In this document: positions 7,085-17,547 of the stretch, in pieces
Numbering within the stretch: the first letter of the stretch is position 1
How the letters are laid out: the number at the start of each line of letters is the position of its first letter
Assembly (NCBI GenBank): GCA_028282885.1
Contig: JANQGX010000077.1
Span: 1-62,269 of the forward strand
DNA length: 62,269 bases
Direction: 5' to 3'
Source: SAR324 cluster bacterium
GTDB taxonomy: Bacteria > SAR324 > XYD2-FULL-50-16
Translations under genes and position numbers: made by a program
Notes under the pieces: model-generated
Told to the model about the DNA's origin: nothing
The model's input: only the letters and a program-made list of their open reading frames with translations
Database searches by the model: none

Positions 7085-9130
7085 TCAGTACTTTTCAAAA
7101 AGATTATCGGAAATGTTCTCCGTATCATCTAAGGCAAGCGAAACTTTGGGGTATTTACCCGGATCCATTGATCTTCCATTTTCCAGTTGCGGTCTTGCGG
7201 CCGAAAGTCCCGGTGCGGTTTTCATATAGTCTAAGTTGGAAACAATCCCTTTTGAGTTAGCTGACTTGTGTTGAGTGGAACCGCCGATTTTTTGTTGAAA
7301 CATCCCATGCAGTTTGAAAAAATCAATTGATCCCTGAAGCTGTTGGGCCTGGGCCGAGAGCTCCTCTGATGTTGAAGCCATTTCTTCTGTTGCGCTGGCA
7401 TTCTGCTGAATGACTTCATCCAGTTGTTGAATAGCTTTGTTAATCTGATCAATGCCCGCATTTTGTTCATTACTTGCGGCGCTGATTTCCTGCACCAATT
7501 CAGCCGTTTTCTGGATATCGGGTACCAGTTTTTCAAGCATCATTCCGGCCTTTTCGGCAACTTCGACACTTGAAGAAGATATCTGAGAAATCTCCCCGGC
7601 AGCAGTCTGGCTTCTTTCAGCAAGTTTTCTGACCTCAGCGGCGACAACAGCGAAGCCTTTTCCATGTTCACCTGCTCGTGCCGCTTCAATTGCGGCGTTA
7701 AGAGCCAAAAGGTTGGTGTTGCGGGCAATTTCCTCAATAATAGAGATTTTTGAAGCAATCTCATTCATTGCGTTAACTGCTTTTCTCACCGATTCTCCGC
7801 TTTCTTGGGCGTCTTTGGACGCCTGAATAGCGATTTGCTCGGTTTGACTGGCATTATCCGCATTTTGTTGAATGTTGGCACTCATCTGCTCCATGGAAGA
7901 AGTTGTTTCTTCGACTGAAGCCGCTTGCTCTGTAGCCCCTTGAGATAGCTCCTGGGCAGTTGAACTGAGTTGTTCGCTACCCGACGCCACATTTGTAGCA
8001 GCGTTTCGCACTTCGCCCACTACCTGAATCAGCTTGTCGACCGTATTTTTGAATTCACCGTACACACCCCTGATATTGGATTCATCAAACTTAATATCCA
8101 ATTCTCCGTCACCCAGCTTTTTCGAAATATCAGCAATTTCCCGGGGATCTTTGCCCAATTGCGCTATAATACTTCGGATAATTATTATGGCAGTCATAAT
8201 ACCAATCAAAACGGCAATAGCAGCCAGGATGATTACCAGCATGATACCGAGATCATTATCAGCCTGTACCTGGGGGCCCAACAAATCCTGTTCTTCTTTC
8301 ACAGAGAGTTTTGTATCTTCCACAGCTTTGGCGATAATCGGTCCTAACCGATCAAGCGTACCGTCCATGATCTTATTTCGTTCAAAAATAACTGTTGCCA
8401 ATCGATCAAAGCTCGATACATATGTTTTTTTTGCGTCCACGACTGCAGACAACCATTGTCTTCGTTGCGAATTTTGTAACTCTTTGTCGAGGATATCCAG
8501 GTTTTTCTGCATTTTATCAAATTCTTCATTAACCCGATCGACATGATTCTGTGCGTTTGAATCCAGAAATTTTGCCATATACAGGCGCCCTAACAAGAGG
8601 TGTTTCATCGCTAACGAAGAAAAGAAGGCGGCTGACATATCCCCGTCATTTTCGGCTGAAATCAGGATCTCTGTCAGTGTGTTTTCCATAAAGGGGCCTT
8701 TTTTGTCGAGAATGGTATAAACCAGCCTGTTTCGCTCTTCTTTAGCTTCAATCACTAGGTTGAATCCGGCTTTATATTCCTTGAGAGAATCATCAGCAAG
8801 ATCGACCAATCCGGCACGCTTGATGTTTCCTATCTCCTGTTGGGCAATCGCCAAAAAAGCTTCTGTTTTTTCAACATAATCACCAAATTGCTGCTTGTCT
8901 TTATCACTACCGGTTATTATGAAGTTTTTGACATTCATGCGGATCATCAGCATGTTTGCCTGAACCCTCCCCATCAGGTTCGTGTCTCTTGCCAGTGCCC
9001 TGTATTCTTTGAAATTGCCGGATGCACTATTTATCGTCACAAATGCTACAATACTGAGAACTGTTAAAAGAAATAGAACTGAAGTAAAACCAATACCCAG
9101 TTTTTTTGCTAAGGTCATGTTTTTTAGCAT
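7085..9130 (-). CDS. methyl-accepting chemotaxis protein with HBM-type sensor
   Basis: This transmembrane chemoreceptor feeds CheA/CheW. The first membrane helix (about residues 10-32) is followed by a periplasmic all-helical region of about 275 residues. Its opening, 'RDTNLMGRVQANMLMIRMNVKNFI', resembles helical bimodular (HBM) sensors that bind organic acids. A second helix near 305-330 leads to HAMP and a cytoplasmic coiled coil. The signalling tip is 'NTNLLALNAAIEAARAGEHG'. No CheR-binding pentapeptide ends the protein. I place the start at ATG 9130, behind GGAG (9142-9139), giving 681 aa; an upstream TTG at 9163 would add 11 residues but lacks a ribosome site. The ligand is unknown. Confidence 0.9.
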   Translation of the reverse strand: MLKNMTLAKKLGIGFTSVLFLLTVLSIVAFVTINSASGNFKEYRALARDTNLMGRVQANMLMIRMNVKNFIITGSDKDKQQFGDYVEKTEAFLAIAQQEIGNIKRAGLVDLADDSLKEYKAGFNLVIEAKEERNRLVYTILDKKGPFMENTLTEILISAENDGDMSAAFFSSLAMKHLLLGRLYMAKFLDSNAQNHVDRVNEEFDKMQKNLDILDKELQNSQRRQWLSAVVDAKKTYVSSFDRLATVIFERNKIMDGTLDRLGPIIAKAVEDTKLSVKEEQDLLGPQVQADNDLGIMLVIILAAIAVLIGIMTAIIIIRSIIAQLGKDPREIADISKKLGDGELDIKFDESNIRGVYGEFKNTVDKLIQVVGEVRNAATNVASGSEQLSSTAQELSQGATEQAASVEETTSSMEQMSANIQQNADNASQTEQIAIQASKDAQESGESVRKAVNAMNEIASKISIIEEIARNTNLLALNAAIEAARAGEHGKGFAVVAAEVRKLAERSQTAAGEISQISSSSVEVAEKAGMMLEKLVPDIQKTAELVQEISAASNEQNAGIDQINKAIQQLDEVIQQNASATEEMASTSEELSAQAQQLQGSIDFFKLHGMFQQKIGGSTQHKSANSKGIVSNLDYMKTAPGLSAARPQLENGRSMDPGKYPKVSLALDDTENISDNLFEKY

Positions 9131-9615
9131 CTCTAAAGCTCCATTCAAAAAGTTTTTAGCCAATTTTAATAATTGAATGTTTTAACAACTTGATAACTTC
9201 ATAATTCATTCCTTTTACAGAAGTTACTCTCATATTAGAGAAACCTGGACGCTAATTTCAATAATATCATAGAATTAGACTCACAAAAACCGATCTATAG
9301 TAAATCAAACATATTATCAATCAATATTATCAGTCTAACAAAACTGGATCTGTCTATAAAAACTAGACACGGTCTATGATTGATTTTCTGTTTGATATTT
9401 CCAAAATGCTGATTAATCGATTCGATTTACTACTTGAGTCAATCATTGATAATTCCAATGATCTCATTTCTGAATGGCCATTATTGGAAAGTCTCAATTT
9501 GAGTTCGGAGGTTTTCTTTGATCAAGTTCTTCGTGGATTGTCTTAAAGAAGTCTTGAAAACCAGTTCACAATCTATTGGAACCGATTTACTTTAATGGGT
9601 CATCAGCATGAAGGT
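9131..9615. other. AT-rich intergenic region
   Basis: The 485-bp gap between two minus-strand genes is AT-rich and contains the regulatory region of the chemoreceptor. It includes a 56-codon plus-strand frame (9376-9546, start MIDFLFDISKML). That frame has no ribosome site or recognisable family and is not called. Nothing else is identifiable. Confidence 0.5.
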
Positions 9616-12000
9616 TCATGATTCAAGGTTGAAGCGGATGGTATATCGGGTGCCATTTTGATTGTCCAGTTTAATAGCCCCATTCAGTTGCCTTTCCACG
9701 ATGTCTTTGACAAGCCTGAGACCAAGCGTTTGGATCGCTTCCCAATTAAACCCGTCCGGCATTCCGGAACCGCTGTCTGACACTATTAGCTCAACTTCGT
9801 TCCCATTGAATACTGCTGATCTGATACTGATACTTCCTTCCTGGTTCGAAGGAAATGCGTATTTCAAAGAGTTTGAAATCAGTTCGTTGAGGACGAGTCC
9901 CAAGGGATTGGCTTTGTCAATATTAAGGTTCAGTCCCTTTGCATCGATCTTGAAGCTAATCCTGCTTTGGCTGGGGGAATAGGTTTGAATCAGCATCTGG
10001 GTTAACCGGGTGAGGTAGGAATGCAGATCGATTTGCGACAGGTTTTCCGAATGATAAAAGCTTTCGTGGATAACCGCCATGGCGTGAACCCGACTGATGT
10101 TTTCTTTCAGAATCTCGTTTACTTGCCGGTTTTCCTGTCTGTGTAGTTGAAGACTCAACAAGCTCGCTATAATCTGCATATTGTTTTTAACCCGATGATG
10201 GATCTCCTGAAGAAGAGTCTCCTTCTCATTCAATGAAGCCTCTATCTGGTTTGCCGCCTGTTTTTGGAGAGTGATATCTGTATTGACCCCGATGTAACCT
10301 GTCAGGTCCCCATTATCTTTTTTTATAGCTGTGGCCGTGGCATACAACCAGATTGTCTTTTTGTCACGATTTTGAAAACGATACTCCGTTCTCCATGAAT
10401 CTCCGGACTCAACCGTTTTCATCCAGTCTTTAAACACTTTTTCCCTGTCGTCCGGATGTAATCCATCTTTCCAACCCACTCCCAATGCCTCTTCAAAGGT
10501 CAGACCTGCCTGTTTCTGCCAGTTTGTATTGGTGTAAACATAGTCACCCTCCGGATCAGTCATATAAATACCGATGGGAGCTGTTTCGGTTAAGACTCGG
10601 AATTTTGCCTCACTCTCCCGTAACGCAGTTTCCGCTTTTTTTCGTTCAGAGATGTCCTGGATGGTGCAGATCATTCCGTGATACCGACTTTCTTTAACAC
10701 GGGGAACCAACCATCCTTCCTGGATGGTGGCTCTCCCAGCCGGAGTTACCACTTCTGCTTCGTACCGTTGCGGTTGTAAGGTGTTCTTTGCAGTCTGGTA
10801 AAACTTGAGAAAATGCTCGATGGTCTCTTTCGGAAAATCTTTGGTGACCGACATTCCCACGGCCTCTGCTGCTATGACACCAGCGATCTTCTCCATTCCG
10901 GGGTTGAAAAAGATCATAACATCATTTTCATCCGTCACCCAAATGCCTTCTTCCACCTTTTCCAAAATGTGCTGGTAAAACTCCTTAAGGTCGATATTTG
11001 CTCTCTCTGCCTGGATTCGTTCTGCAATTTCCTGATGCAGGCGGGTATTTGCTTCAAGGAGTTCAGCCGTTTTTTTCCTTATCTGCAGACGTGATGCCAG
11101 ACCAAACAGGAAAAAAACCGTCAACAGACTCCCACCCACAATTAACGACCAGTGGACCCAGGAGGGAAGGACCCACTCACTGTCTGCGTCCAGCCATTTT
11201 TTGAGAGATTTGAAATAGACGGAGTTCTTGTTTTTCTTACTCTCCAGCAGATATGAGTCGAGAGCTTCTATCAGAAATCGGTTTTTGCCGTTCGGTACGG
11301 CAAACAGCAAGGGTTTGGGATCAAAAATAGTCGGGCTTTTAATGGCATGATAACGTTTTTCCAGCTCCAGACCGTGCAAACGTTCGATAATGCCACCATC
11401 CACTTTTCCCTGGTCAATTAATTCAAATATATCGCGTGATTCAGCTACTTCGACGAACTGGGCCGCCAGCCCGAATCGTGAAGAAAGCCCGATAAATTCT
11501 CCGTAATAGTAGTCCCCCTTTTGCACCGCCAGCTTTGAACCGTTCAGATCTAATATATTCTGAACCTCGAATCCGGGTCTGACGTAAACCTGTCCCCAGC
11601 TTGAAAGAATTGATTCATTGGTAAAGTCGTAGATTTTCTTCCTTTCTTCCGTGGGGACGATTACCGGCAGCAAGTCGAGGTCGGCAGATTTCAGATTTTC
11701 CAGATGCTCTGCCCATGTTCCGGAAACATACTCGATTTGCCAGTCCTTCCTTTTGGATACTTCATCCAGTATATCGATGAAGATACCTTTTTCCTGACCA
11801 TCTTCATCAATAAAAATCAGGGGGGCGAATTGATATACCCCGACTTTGATAACCGGTTGCGCCCTGGCGACGCTTCCGAAATTCAGCAGGGTAAGGAGGA
11901 ACGGGATAAGCACGCCCAAAATGAAAATTCTCAACAGGTGCCAGTGTGAATGATTCGAAAACAGAGTCAGGGAAGGTTTTTTATAAGGATCTGTTAACAT
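9616..12000 (-). CDS. sensor histidine kinase: SBP3 - TM - PAS - PAS - HisKA_2
   Basis: This is a 794-aa membrane sensor kinase. A signal anchor (about 25-47) precedes a periplasmic solute-binding family-3 domain (about 50-270, 'VIKVGVYQFAPLIFIDEDGQ'), the fold that binds amino acids in EvgS-like sensors. A second helix (about 283-303) leads to two PAS domains (about 340-460 and 468-590). The kinase core has the 'LLQEIHHRVKNNMQIIASLL' box of the HisKA_2/HWE-like class, with the phospho-histidine in HHR, and an HATPase with 'LVLNELISNSLKYAF' and 'DSGSGMP'. No receiver is fused or adjacent, so the partner is elsewhere. It lies between two chemoreceptors. Phosphorylation of a stand-alone receiver is inferred from the class. 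Confidence 0.88.
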   Translation of the reverse strand: MLTDPYKKPSLTLFSNHSHWHLLRIFILGVLIPFLLTLLNFGSVARAQPVIKVGVYQFAPLIFIDEDGQEKGIFIDILDEVSKRKDWQIEYVSGTWAEHLENLKSADLDLLPVIVPTEERKKIYDFTNESILSSWGQVYVRPGFEVQNILDLNGSKLAVQKGDYYYGEFIGLSSRFGLAAQFVEVAESRDIFELIDQGKVDGGIIERLHGLELEKRYHAIKSPTIFDPKPLLFAVPNGKNRFLIEALDSYLLESKKNKNSVYFKSLKKWLDADSEWVLPSWVHWSLIVGGSLLTVFFLFGLASRLQIRKKTAELLEANTRLHQEIAERIQAERANIDLKEFYQHILEKVEEGIWVTDENDVMIFFNPGMEKIAGVIAAEAVGMSVTKDFPKETIEHFLKFYQTAKNTLQPQRYEAEVVTPAGRATIQEGWLVPRVKESRYHGMICTIQDISERKKAETALRESEAKFRVLTETAPIGIYMTDPEGDYVYTNTNWQKQAGLTFEEALGVGWKDGLHPDDREKVFKDWMKTVESGDSWRTEYRFQNRDKKTIWLYATATAIKKDNGDLTGYIGVNTDITLQKQAANQIEASLNEKETLLQEIHHRVKNNMQIIASLLSLQLHRQENRQVNEILKENISRVHAMAVIHESFYHSENLSQIDLHSYLTRLTQMLIQTYSPSQSRISFKIDAKGLNLNIDKANPLGLVLNELISNSLKYAFPSNQEGSISIRSAVFNGNEVELIVSDSGSGMPDGFNWEAIQTLGLRLVKDIVERQLNGAIKLDNQNGTRYTIRFNLES

Positions 12001-12582
12001 CGTCCAATTCGATCAATTTGAGTTGGGGATCCATTCATATCCAAACCGGATATGATTTCATGAACTGAGTGGCTGTTACGTTTGGAGTAGTGAAGCAACC
12101 ATATCAAATAGAAACAGATATATAAAGGAGTAAAGATGATGATCAAGTAACCGTTGGTATCAGGGTTTGCCATAATTGAATTTGCGATCCGAAGGTTTTC
12201 TTTCTTAATAATATTCGGATTGACTTTGAACTTTGATTCCGGCGGAAAAAATATAGTTTCGCAGCAGTGTAAAATATGATTGAAATGAACTCCTGAAATC
12301 CCGGAGAGAATAGAGGATCAAATGTCTTCCATTAAGTGATATGCGCATTTACCGGATTTCCTGCCTGTCTTTCCGATCTGAAACCCTGATAGAGAACTGG
12401 TTACCAGGGGTTTACAGAAAGCGGGTTCTGTTTATCGAAGTTCAACTATAAAAGGAAAGGCCGGCATATTCCGGCAAATGTTTTTAGTTATAAATTGATT
12501 TTCAGCCATCAAATGTGATAGGCTTATTCCTAATCTCCGTGTCTGTACCAAGAATGAGTTACAACAACAAGGGAGTTACTAA
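12001..12582. other. divergent regulatory region, no gene seen
   Basis: This 582-bp gap separates a minus-strand kinase from a plus-strand chemoreceptor. I checked it for sigma-28 and sigma-54 promoters and found no correctly spaced match. A small GCCGG/CCGGC hairpin lies about 110 nt before the chemoreceptor start. No coding frame or RNA is evident. Confidence 0.5.
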
Positions 12583-14370
12583 ATGAAGAATCGGAGCTTT
12601 AAAAGAAACATCGCCTTAAAAGTCTCTCTTTTTGTCGGTATCTTTATCTTACTGCTGCAGGTTATCTCCGGATTTCTATCCGTACAGTCCGGTCAGTCCT
12701 TGATCTCCTCTGTCCAGGAGAACTACCGGGGGATGATCCAGGAAAATGTGAAGAACCGGGAGCAGGAATCCATGGAGCAGCTCAAGGATTTAATCACTTT
12801 CAATGCGAAGATGCTGAGCAGCATTGTTACGCCGGTCATTTATAATTTGGAGGATCCCATTCCGGCACTGTCCAGTTTTATGGAAATCGAGCACATTCAG
12901 GCCATTGCCGCCTATGATGACTCCGACTCACCTGTTGGAGCCGTCTGGAGGGAAGACAGTGTTTCCCGGGGGGCGGATCTGCCCGGCACTTTTGCGGCGG
13001 GAGATCATCAGGAGTATAGTACGGACTTGACGAATGAGGGTGAGCGAATTGGCAGTGTCAGGATTTATTATTCGGACAAGAAAATCATTGCGGATTCCGA
13101 AAGGAACAGATCTGTTGCCTTTGGCCAGCTTAAGGAGCAACAGAAAATCATCCAGGCTGATCTGAACAGCACTATCCGGCTGCAAATCCTGGGATTGGCA
13201 GTATTAGTGGCTGTCTTTCTGATCGTCATCTTTGTTCTGATATCAACCATCCTGAAACCACTGAAGACTCTTGCTGCGGCAATACGCAATGTAGAAGAGA
13301 CCGGGCAATTCGATCAACGGGTTGAAGTCAAGGGTATGGATGAGATAGGTCAGACGGCGACAGCTTATAATCTGTTGATGGAATCGTTGCAATCGGCATT
13401 AAGTGAGATTATTGAAGTTGTCAATGGTCTCTCCCGGGGAGATTTGTCCTATCGAGTGGAACAGGACCACAAGGGGGATCTGGATGAACTGGGGAACAAT
13501 ATCAACCAGGCGCTGGAAATGCTCAGTGAAACAATTCTGAAAGTTGTGGATTCGGCGACGAATGTCAACAGCGGATCTCTTGAAATGGCAAATTCCGCGC
13601 AAACCCTGGCCAAAGGTACTTCCGATCAGGCTGCAAGTCTTGAAGAAGCCACCTCCTCCATGAGTGAAGTGGAGTCTCAAACGAGAACCAATAATGAAAA
13701 TGCCATGAAGGCCCAGGAACTGTCCGGCAAGACGCTTGAGGTTGTCAGCAACGGAACCGCGCAAATGAATGACATGCTGGCTGCCATGAATAGTATTGAT
13801 ACCACAAGTGGGGATGTAACCAAGATCATCAAGGTGATCGATGAGATTGCATTTCAGACCAATCTCCTGGCATTGAATGCGGCTGTAGAAGCAGCGAGGG
13901 CCGGCAAGTATGGTAAAGGATTTTCCGTAGTTGCCGAGGAGGTTCGTAATCTGGCTGCCCGAAGTGGAGAGGCAGCGCGTAACACCACGGAGTTGATTGA
14001 AAAATCGACCAAACAGGTTGCAAACGGTGTCTCCAATGCCCAGAGTACTGCCGAGATTCTCAATGAAATCAGTGATAGTGTTGAGAAGGTGAATCTAACA
14101 GTCGGCGAAATTACCGAAGCATCGAATCTCCAGACAACGGGTATCGAAGAGATCAATAAGGGGCTAAACCAGATTAACCAAGTCGTACAACAGAATTCGG
14201 CAATTTCCGAAGAGACGGCATCTGCGTCTAATCAACTGTCGTCCCAGGCCACAGGGATGAAGGAGATGATGGAGAAGTTTGTTGTCAGAAAATGGTCCGG
14301 TGATATTGACCAAAATCCACAGGAAGTTGCGATTGAGCATCGGTCACATCCACCTTTGCTGACAGATTGA
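12583..14370 (+). CDS. methyl-accepting chemotaxis protein, double HAMP
   Basis: This is a 595-aa chemoreceptor. Membrane helices are at about 12-34 and 203-225. The intervening 165-residue periplasmic part ('FMEIEHIQAIAAYDDSDSPVG', 'GSVRIYYSDKKI') resembles a single Cache/PAS-like sensor. Two HAMP-like segments follow ('LKPLKTLAAAIRNVEETGQ' and 'EVVNGLSRGDLSYRVEQDHK'). The signalling tip is 'QTNLLALNAAVEAARAGKYG'. It starts behind GGGAG. No terminal pentapeptide for CheR is present. Sensor ligand unknown; energy or small organic molecules are common for this layout. Confidence 0.9.
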   Translation: MKNRSFKRNIALKVSLFVGIFILLLQVISGFLSVQSGQSLISSVQENYRGMIQENVKNREQESMEQLKDLITFNAKMLSSIVTPVIYNLEDPIPALSSFMEIEHIQAIAAYDDSDSPVGAVWREDSVSRGADLPGTFAAGDHQEYSTDLTNEGERIGSVRIYYSDKKIIADSERNRSVAFGQLKEQQKIIQADLNSTIRLQILGLAVLVAVFLIVIFVLISTILKPLKTLAAAIRNVEETGQFDQRVEVKGMDEIGQTATAYNLLMESLQSALSEIIEVVNGLSRGDLSYRVEQDHKGDLDELGNNINQALEMLSETILKVVDSATNVNSGSLEMANSAQTLAKGTSDQAASLEEATSSMSEVESQTRTNNENAMKAQELSGKTLEVVSNGTAQMNDMLAAMNSIDTTSGDVTKIIKVIDEIAFQTNLLALNAAVEAARAGKYGKGFSVVAEEVRNLAARSGEAARNTTELIEKSTKQVANGVSNAQSTAEILNEISDSVEKVNLTVGEITEASNLQTTGIEEINKGLNQINQVVQQNSAISEETASASNQLSSQATGMKEMMEKFVVRKWSGDIDQNPQEVAIEHRSHPPLLTD

Positions 14371-14503
14371 ATCAGCACGAGCATGGATATTCAAACTTGC
14401 TGCCTTCGCTGGCATGGCGGAATGATCAGGTCGGGAGGGCCATGTGAACAGAAAAGAATTAGTAGGAAGATGTAGTCAGCCGGTTGTAACCGTGAGGTCC
14501 GGG

Positions 14504-16252
14504 TTACTGAACGATGTCTGATGTTTTCTTCAAAAACAGCTCTCCTTTTTTGGAGATGGTGGTTCCAGAGCGGCCCAGTCTGACGTTTAGCAGGCCGAGA
14601 TCGTTCAGTCGTTCCTGTCTCAGCCGCAATTGCTGCATGGTCAGGTTGATGTCGTTTTGTCGCAGCAGCTTTTGAACAATTGACCGGCCGAAGGATTTGT
14701 TCTCTTGTTTGCCTTGAGCGTAAATTCTTAAAATTTCGAGATTTTCTTCCAGGAAGCCGTTTTTCTCAATTTCAGAGATCAGCAGTTTTTCGTTTAAAAA
14801 GTCCTCTTCAGCCGGGTTAATGCCGGCTTCGATGCTTTTCCGCTTGATATAGAACGGCAGCAGATTCGGCGTAATTGGATTTTCGTCAAGACAGACCAGT
14901 TGGGACAGAATATTGTACAACTCCTGGATGTTTCCTTCCCACTTGTGATGCTTCAGCAGAAATGTTGTCTCCGGATCAAATTGAAGGTCGGCTTTGTGCA
15001 GATCGTTGCGGAGGTAGCTGTCTACGATCTCATCAAAATCCTCCTGCCTTTCAGCCAGTGAGGGGACCTGGCAACTGAAGGGAGCCAGCATGAGGTACAA
15101 CTCCTTCCTAATCCGGTTTTGCTGATGCAGAATGTCAATAGGAACATCGCTGGTGGTGACGATTCTGACGTCCGCCTTGATCGGTTGAACTCCGTTGTGA
15201 CGAGTATAAGTCTTCTCGGTCAAAGCTTGAGTAAGTTTGAACTGAAGGTCTTCAGGCAGGTTTTCAATATTTTCAATGCACAACGTCCCCTGGCCGGCCG
15301 AGTCGATCAGACCGGGATGGACTGCCGCTTCTCCTTCCCAACCGAATAGCTCTTTTTCAAGGGCTTCCCGGCTTTTTACGGCACAAGAGATACTGCAAAA
15401 GGGGCCGGATGAACGATTCGATTCATTATGAACGGCTTGCGCTACTCGCCTTTTTCCCACGCCTGGTTCACCTGAGATGTGAATCGCCTCTTCGGTCACG
15501 GCCATCTTTTTACCCATAAAAACAAGGTTTTTCATGACTTCGCTGTGCGCGATCATATCTGAAAACCTGAAGGCGTATATGGATTCTTTGCGGGTGCCGA
15601 TCCATGACGAGATATATTTGTTTTCATCCAGAACCGGCCATTTTTGAGAACAAATGACCATGGATTTGGCGTGCAATCGATATAGAGAAAACCAGTTGAG
15701 TCCCAAACCGAAACAGTCATTCAACTCGATTATGGTTTCCAGGCTGATCACCCGAAAGCCAAGGTTGATGGCGTTAACGACATTGGGGGGAATCAGCTCC
15801 ATTTCTCCGCAGGTAATGACGTGATCAATATCGTCCGGGACCTCACAGCCCGGAAAATAAGGCAGATAGTCATGCCGGAAACCGCTTTCGATCAATTCGT
15901 TGACGGTACTTTCCGTGTTGGCTTTGGTGTCGTTAATGACCAGTACGCGCTTTCCGGGTGTAATGGACAGTAGTTCCCCGGTATTTACCAGATTTATTGA
16001 ACGCTTCGCTGTGATAAATCGTCGTGTTTTGGGAAAGAGTTTTTTTGCAGTTCTGATGATTCCCTCGGTGGTCGAGAAAACGGTTTCATGGGGATGGATT
16101 TTCTCTACCGCCAATGAGTTGAACTGCAGGGGACGAATTGCGATCAGATCACCAAAGATCATTTGCAACTGTTCAACCACCTTTGCCAGGTAATCGGCCT
16201 GGATGGTTAAAACGACAAGTTCTCTCTTTTTGTTGTCTTTGGTTCCCGTCAT
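14504..16252 (-). CDS. AAA+ regulator related to sigma-54 activators but without GAFTGA
   Basis: This is a 582-aa protein with a PrpR_N-like or phosphate-binding-like N-terminal half (residues 1-200), a central AAA+ domain (about 230-450) and a winged-helix-like C-terminus (about 515-580). Walker A is GEPGVGK at 261-267. Where sigma-54 activators carry ELFGHxxGAFTGA, this protein has ELFGWEGEAAVHPG (301-314), so the sigma-54 contact loop is absent. The Walker B position reads LCIENIENLP instead of LFLDEIxxLP, losing both acidic residues. It probably does not activate sigma-54, and ATP hydrolysis may be lost. It is the last gene of the peptide operon and likely controls that operon as a ligand-responsive repressor or sigma-70-type regulator (inference). 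Confidence 0.75.
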   Translation of the reverse strand: MTGTKDNKKRELVVLTIQADYLAKVVEQLQMIFGDLIAIRPLQFNSLAVEKIHPHETVFSTTEGIIRTAKKLFPKTRRFITAKRSINLVNTGELLSITPGKRVLVINDTKANTESTVNELIESGFRHDYLPYFPGCEVPDDIDHVITCGEMELIPPNVVNAINLGFRVISLETIIELNDCFGLGLNWFSLYRLHAKSMVICSQKWPVLDENKYISSWIGTRKESIYAFRFSDMIAHSEVMKNLVFMGKKMAVTEEAIHISGEPGVGKRRVAQAVHNESNRSSGPFCSISCAVKSREALEKELFGWEGEAAVHPGLIDSAGQGTLCIENIENLPEDLQFKLTQALTEKTYTRHNGVQPIKADVRIVTTSDVPIDILHQQNRIRKELYLMLAPFSCQVPSLAERQEDFDEIVDSYLRNDLHKADLQFDPETTFLLKHHKWEGNIQELYNILSQLVCLDENPITPNLLPFYIKRKSIEAGINPAEEDFLNEKLLISEIEKNGFLEENLEILRIYAQGKQENKSFGRSIVQKLLRQNDINLTMQQLRLRQERLNDLGLLNVRLGRSGTTISKKGELFLKKTSDIVQ

Positions 16253-16341
16253 TTGCGATTCGCCGGCAATCTTTAGATTGGTTGTAAGCCGCTGTTTCTC
16301 AGTAGTTAATCAGATTCCATGTAATAATGAAATCGTTTTAC

Positions 16342-17421
16342 TTAATCTTCCAGTAACTGCTCTCCATAGTCCTGCATGATACGGTCGATCGGTAGTTCGT
16401 GTATGACGGTGTCTTCCACTCCCTTCACGGTCCTTGCTGAAAACATGGAGTCGATTATACTTTCTTCGACACAATCGATCACTGCATTGAAAACCAGTTT
16501 TGTCGTATCTCCGTCCTCCTGCAGCGTCCGAATGGTCTGTAACTGTGCGTTGGATTTTCGCAGACGTCGATTTCCGTTTGAGAATGAGATAACGATTTCA
16601 CCACTGGTATGGGCGCATCTTCCGCCTGTTCGAGCGATTCCGAAAGCTGCCCGCCTGGACAGTCTTAACAATTGGCGGTGCGTCATTGGAATATTGGTCC
16701 CCAGGATCACAATGATGGATCCTTTCACTTCGGCGGATTCTTGATTCGAATAGTAAGGCTTAATCCGCACCCCCTTGATCATTAACTCGTTAATATCCCC
16801 GTAATTACTTAATACCAGGGCACCGATGGTATAGGGCTCACCGTCCAGCATGATGATTCGTGAGGCGGAGCCTATTCCTCCCTTGTAACCAAAACAAACC
16901 ATGCCGGTCCCCGCACCGACGGCACCGGTCTGTATTTCCCCGGATGTACTGTTGCCGACAGCATCAAACACCATCTCTTTTGTGATGGATTCCGTTCTGA
17001 TGTGGTTTAACCGATAGTCGTTACATTCGCCGACAGCCGGATTAACCGTGACACAATCCTCGTTTTGAGCAATCACATGGTCGACCACGGCTCTGGAAAC
17101 GTTACCGACGTTGAGAGTGTTGGTTAAAAGGATCGGCGTTTCAATGCCGCCCAGCTCATTTATCTGAATCAATCCGGTGGACTTGCCGTAGCCGTTGATA
17201 GTGTGTGCAGCGGCATAAACCGGAGACACATAAAGATTACCGTCAGCCGGAATTACTGACGTCACGCCGGTTCGCAGGCAGACCGGTTGATCTTCTTCCA
17301 GGGTGTAATGACCAACCTTTACGCCGGGAACATCGGTAATGTTGTTGTATGTGCCCGGTGTGTGGTCGCCAAAACGAATTCCGAGCTCTCTTAGTCGTTT
17401 CTTAGGGGTATTTTTTTCCAT
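16342..17421 (-). CDS. P1-family (S58, DmpA/BapA-like) aminopeptidase
   Basis: This 359-aa self-processing N-terminal nucleophile hydrolase resembles DmpA, the D-/L-aminopeptidase, and BapA, the beta-peptidyl aminopeptidase. Family segments are 'GVTSVIPADGN', 'LTNTLNVGNVSRAVVDHV', 'NPAVGECNDYRLNH' and 'GAGTGMVCFGYKGGIGSASR'. The autoproteolysis and nucleophile site is Gly234-Ser235 in 'KGSIIVILGTNIPMTHRQLL'. No signal peptide, so it is cytoplasmic and would act on imported peptides. It is in the operon of a Dpp-type transporter and an M19 dipeptidase, which suggests handling of peptides with D- or beta-residues or N-terminally blocked small peptides. Exact specificity is not predictable. Confidence 0.85.
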   Translation of the reverse strand: MEKNTPKKRLRELGIRFGDHTPGTYNNITDVPGVKVGHYTLEEDQPVCLRTGVTSVIPADGNLYVSPVYAAAHTINGYGKSTGLIQINELGGIETPILLTNTLNVGNVSRAVVDHVIAQNEDCVTVNPAVGECNDYRLNHIRTESITKEMVFDAVGNSTSGEIQTGAVGAGTGMVCFGYKGGIGSASRIIMLDGEPYTIGALVLSNYGDINELMIKGVRIKPYYSNQESAEVKGSIIVILGTNIPMTHRQLLRLSRRAAFGIARTGGRCAHTSGEIVISFSNGNRRLRKSNAQLQTIRTLQEDGDTTKLVFNAVIDCVEESIIDSMFSARTVKGVEDTVIHELPIDRIMQDYGEQLLED

Positions 17422-17547
17422 TCGGAAGTTTTATCGTCCGGAGAGATTGAGATTGATGATTTTGGAAGGTATTGTCCGTTATAATATGCGATCATTTTCC
17501 TTCGTCTTCGCTGTGCCCTGGCCTGGTTGTTGAGTTGCGTTGATCAT

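Noticed and set aside
9376..9546. 56-codon plus-strand small frame (MIDFLFDISK...)
   Set aside because: AT-rich region, no Shine-Dalgarno; could be chance.
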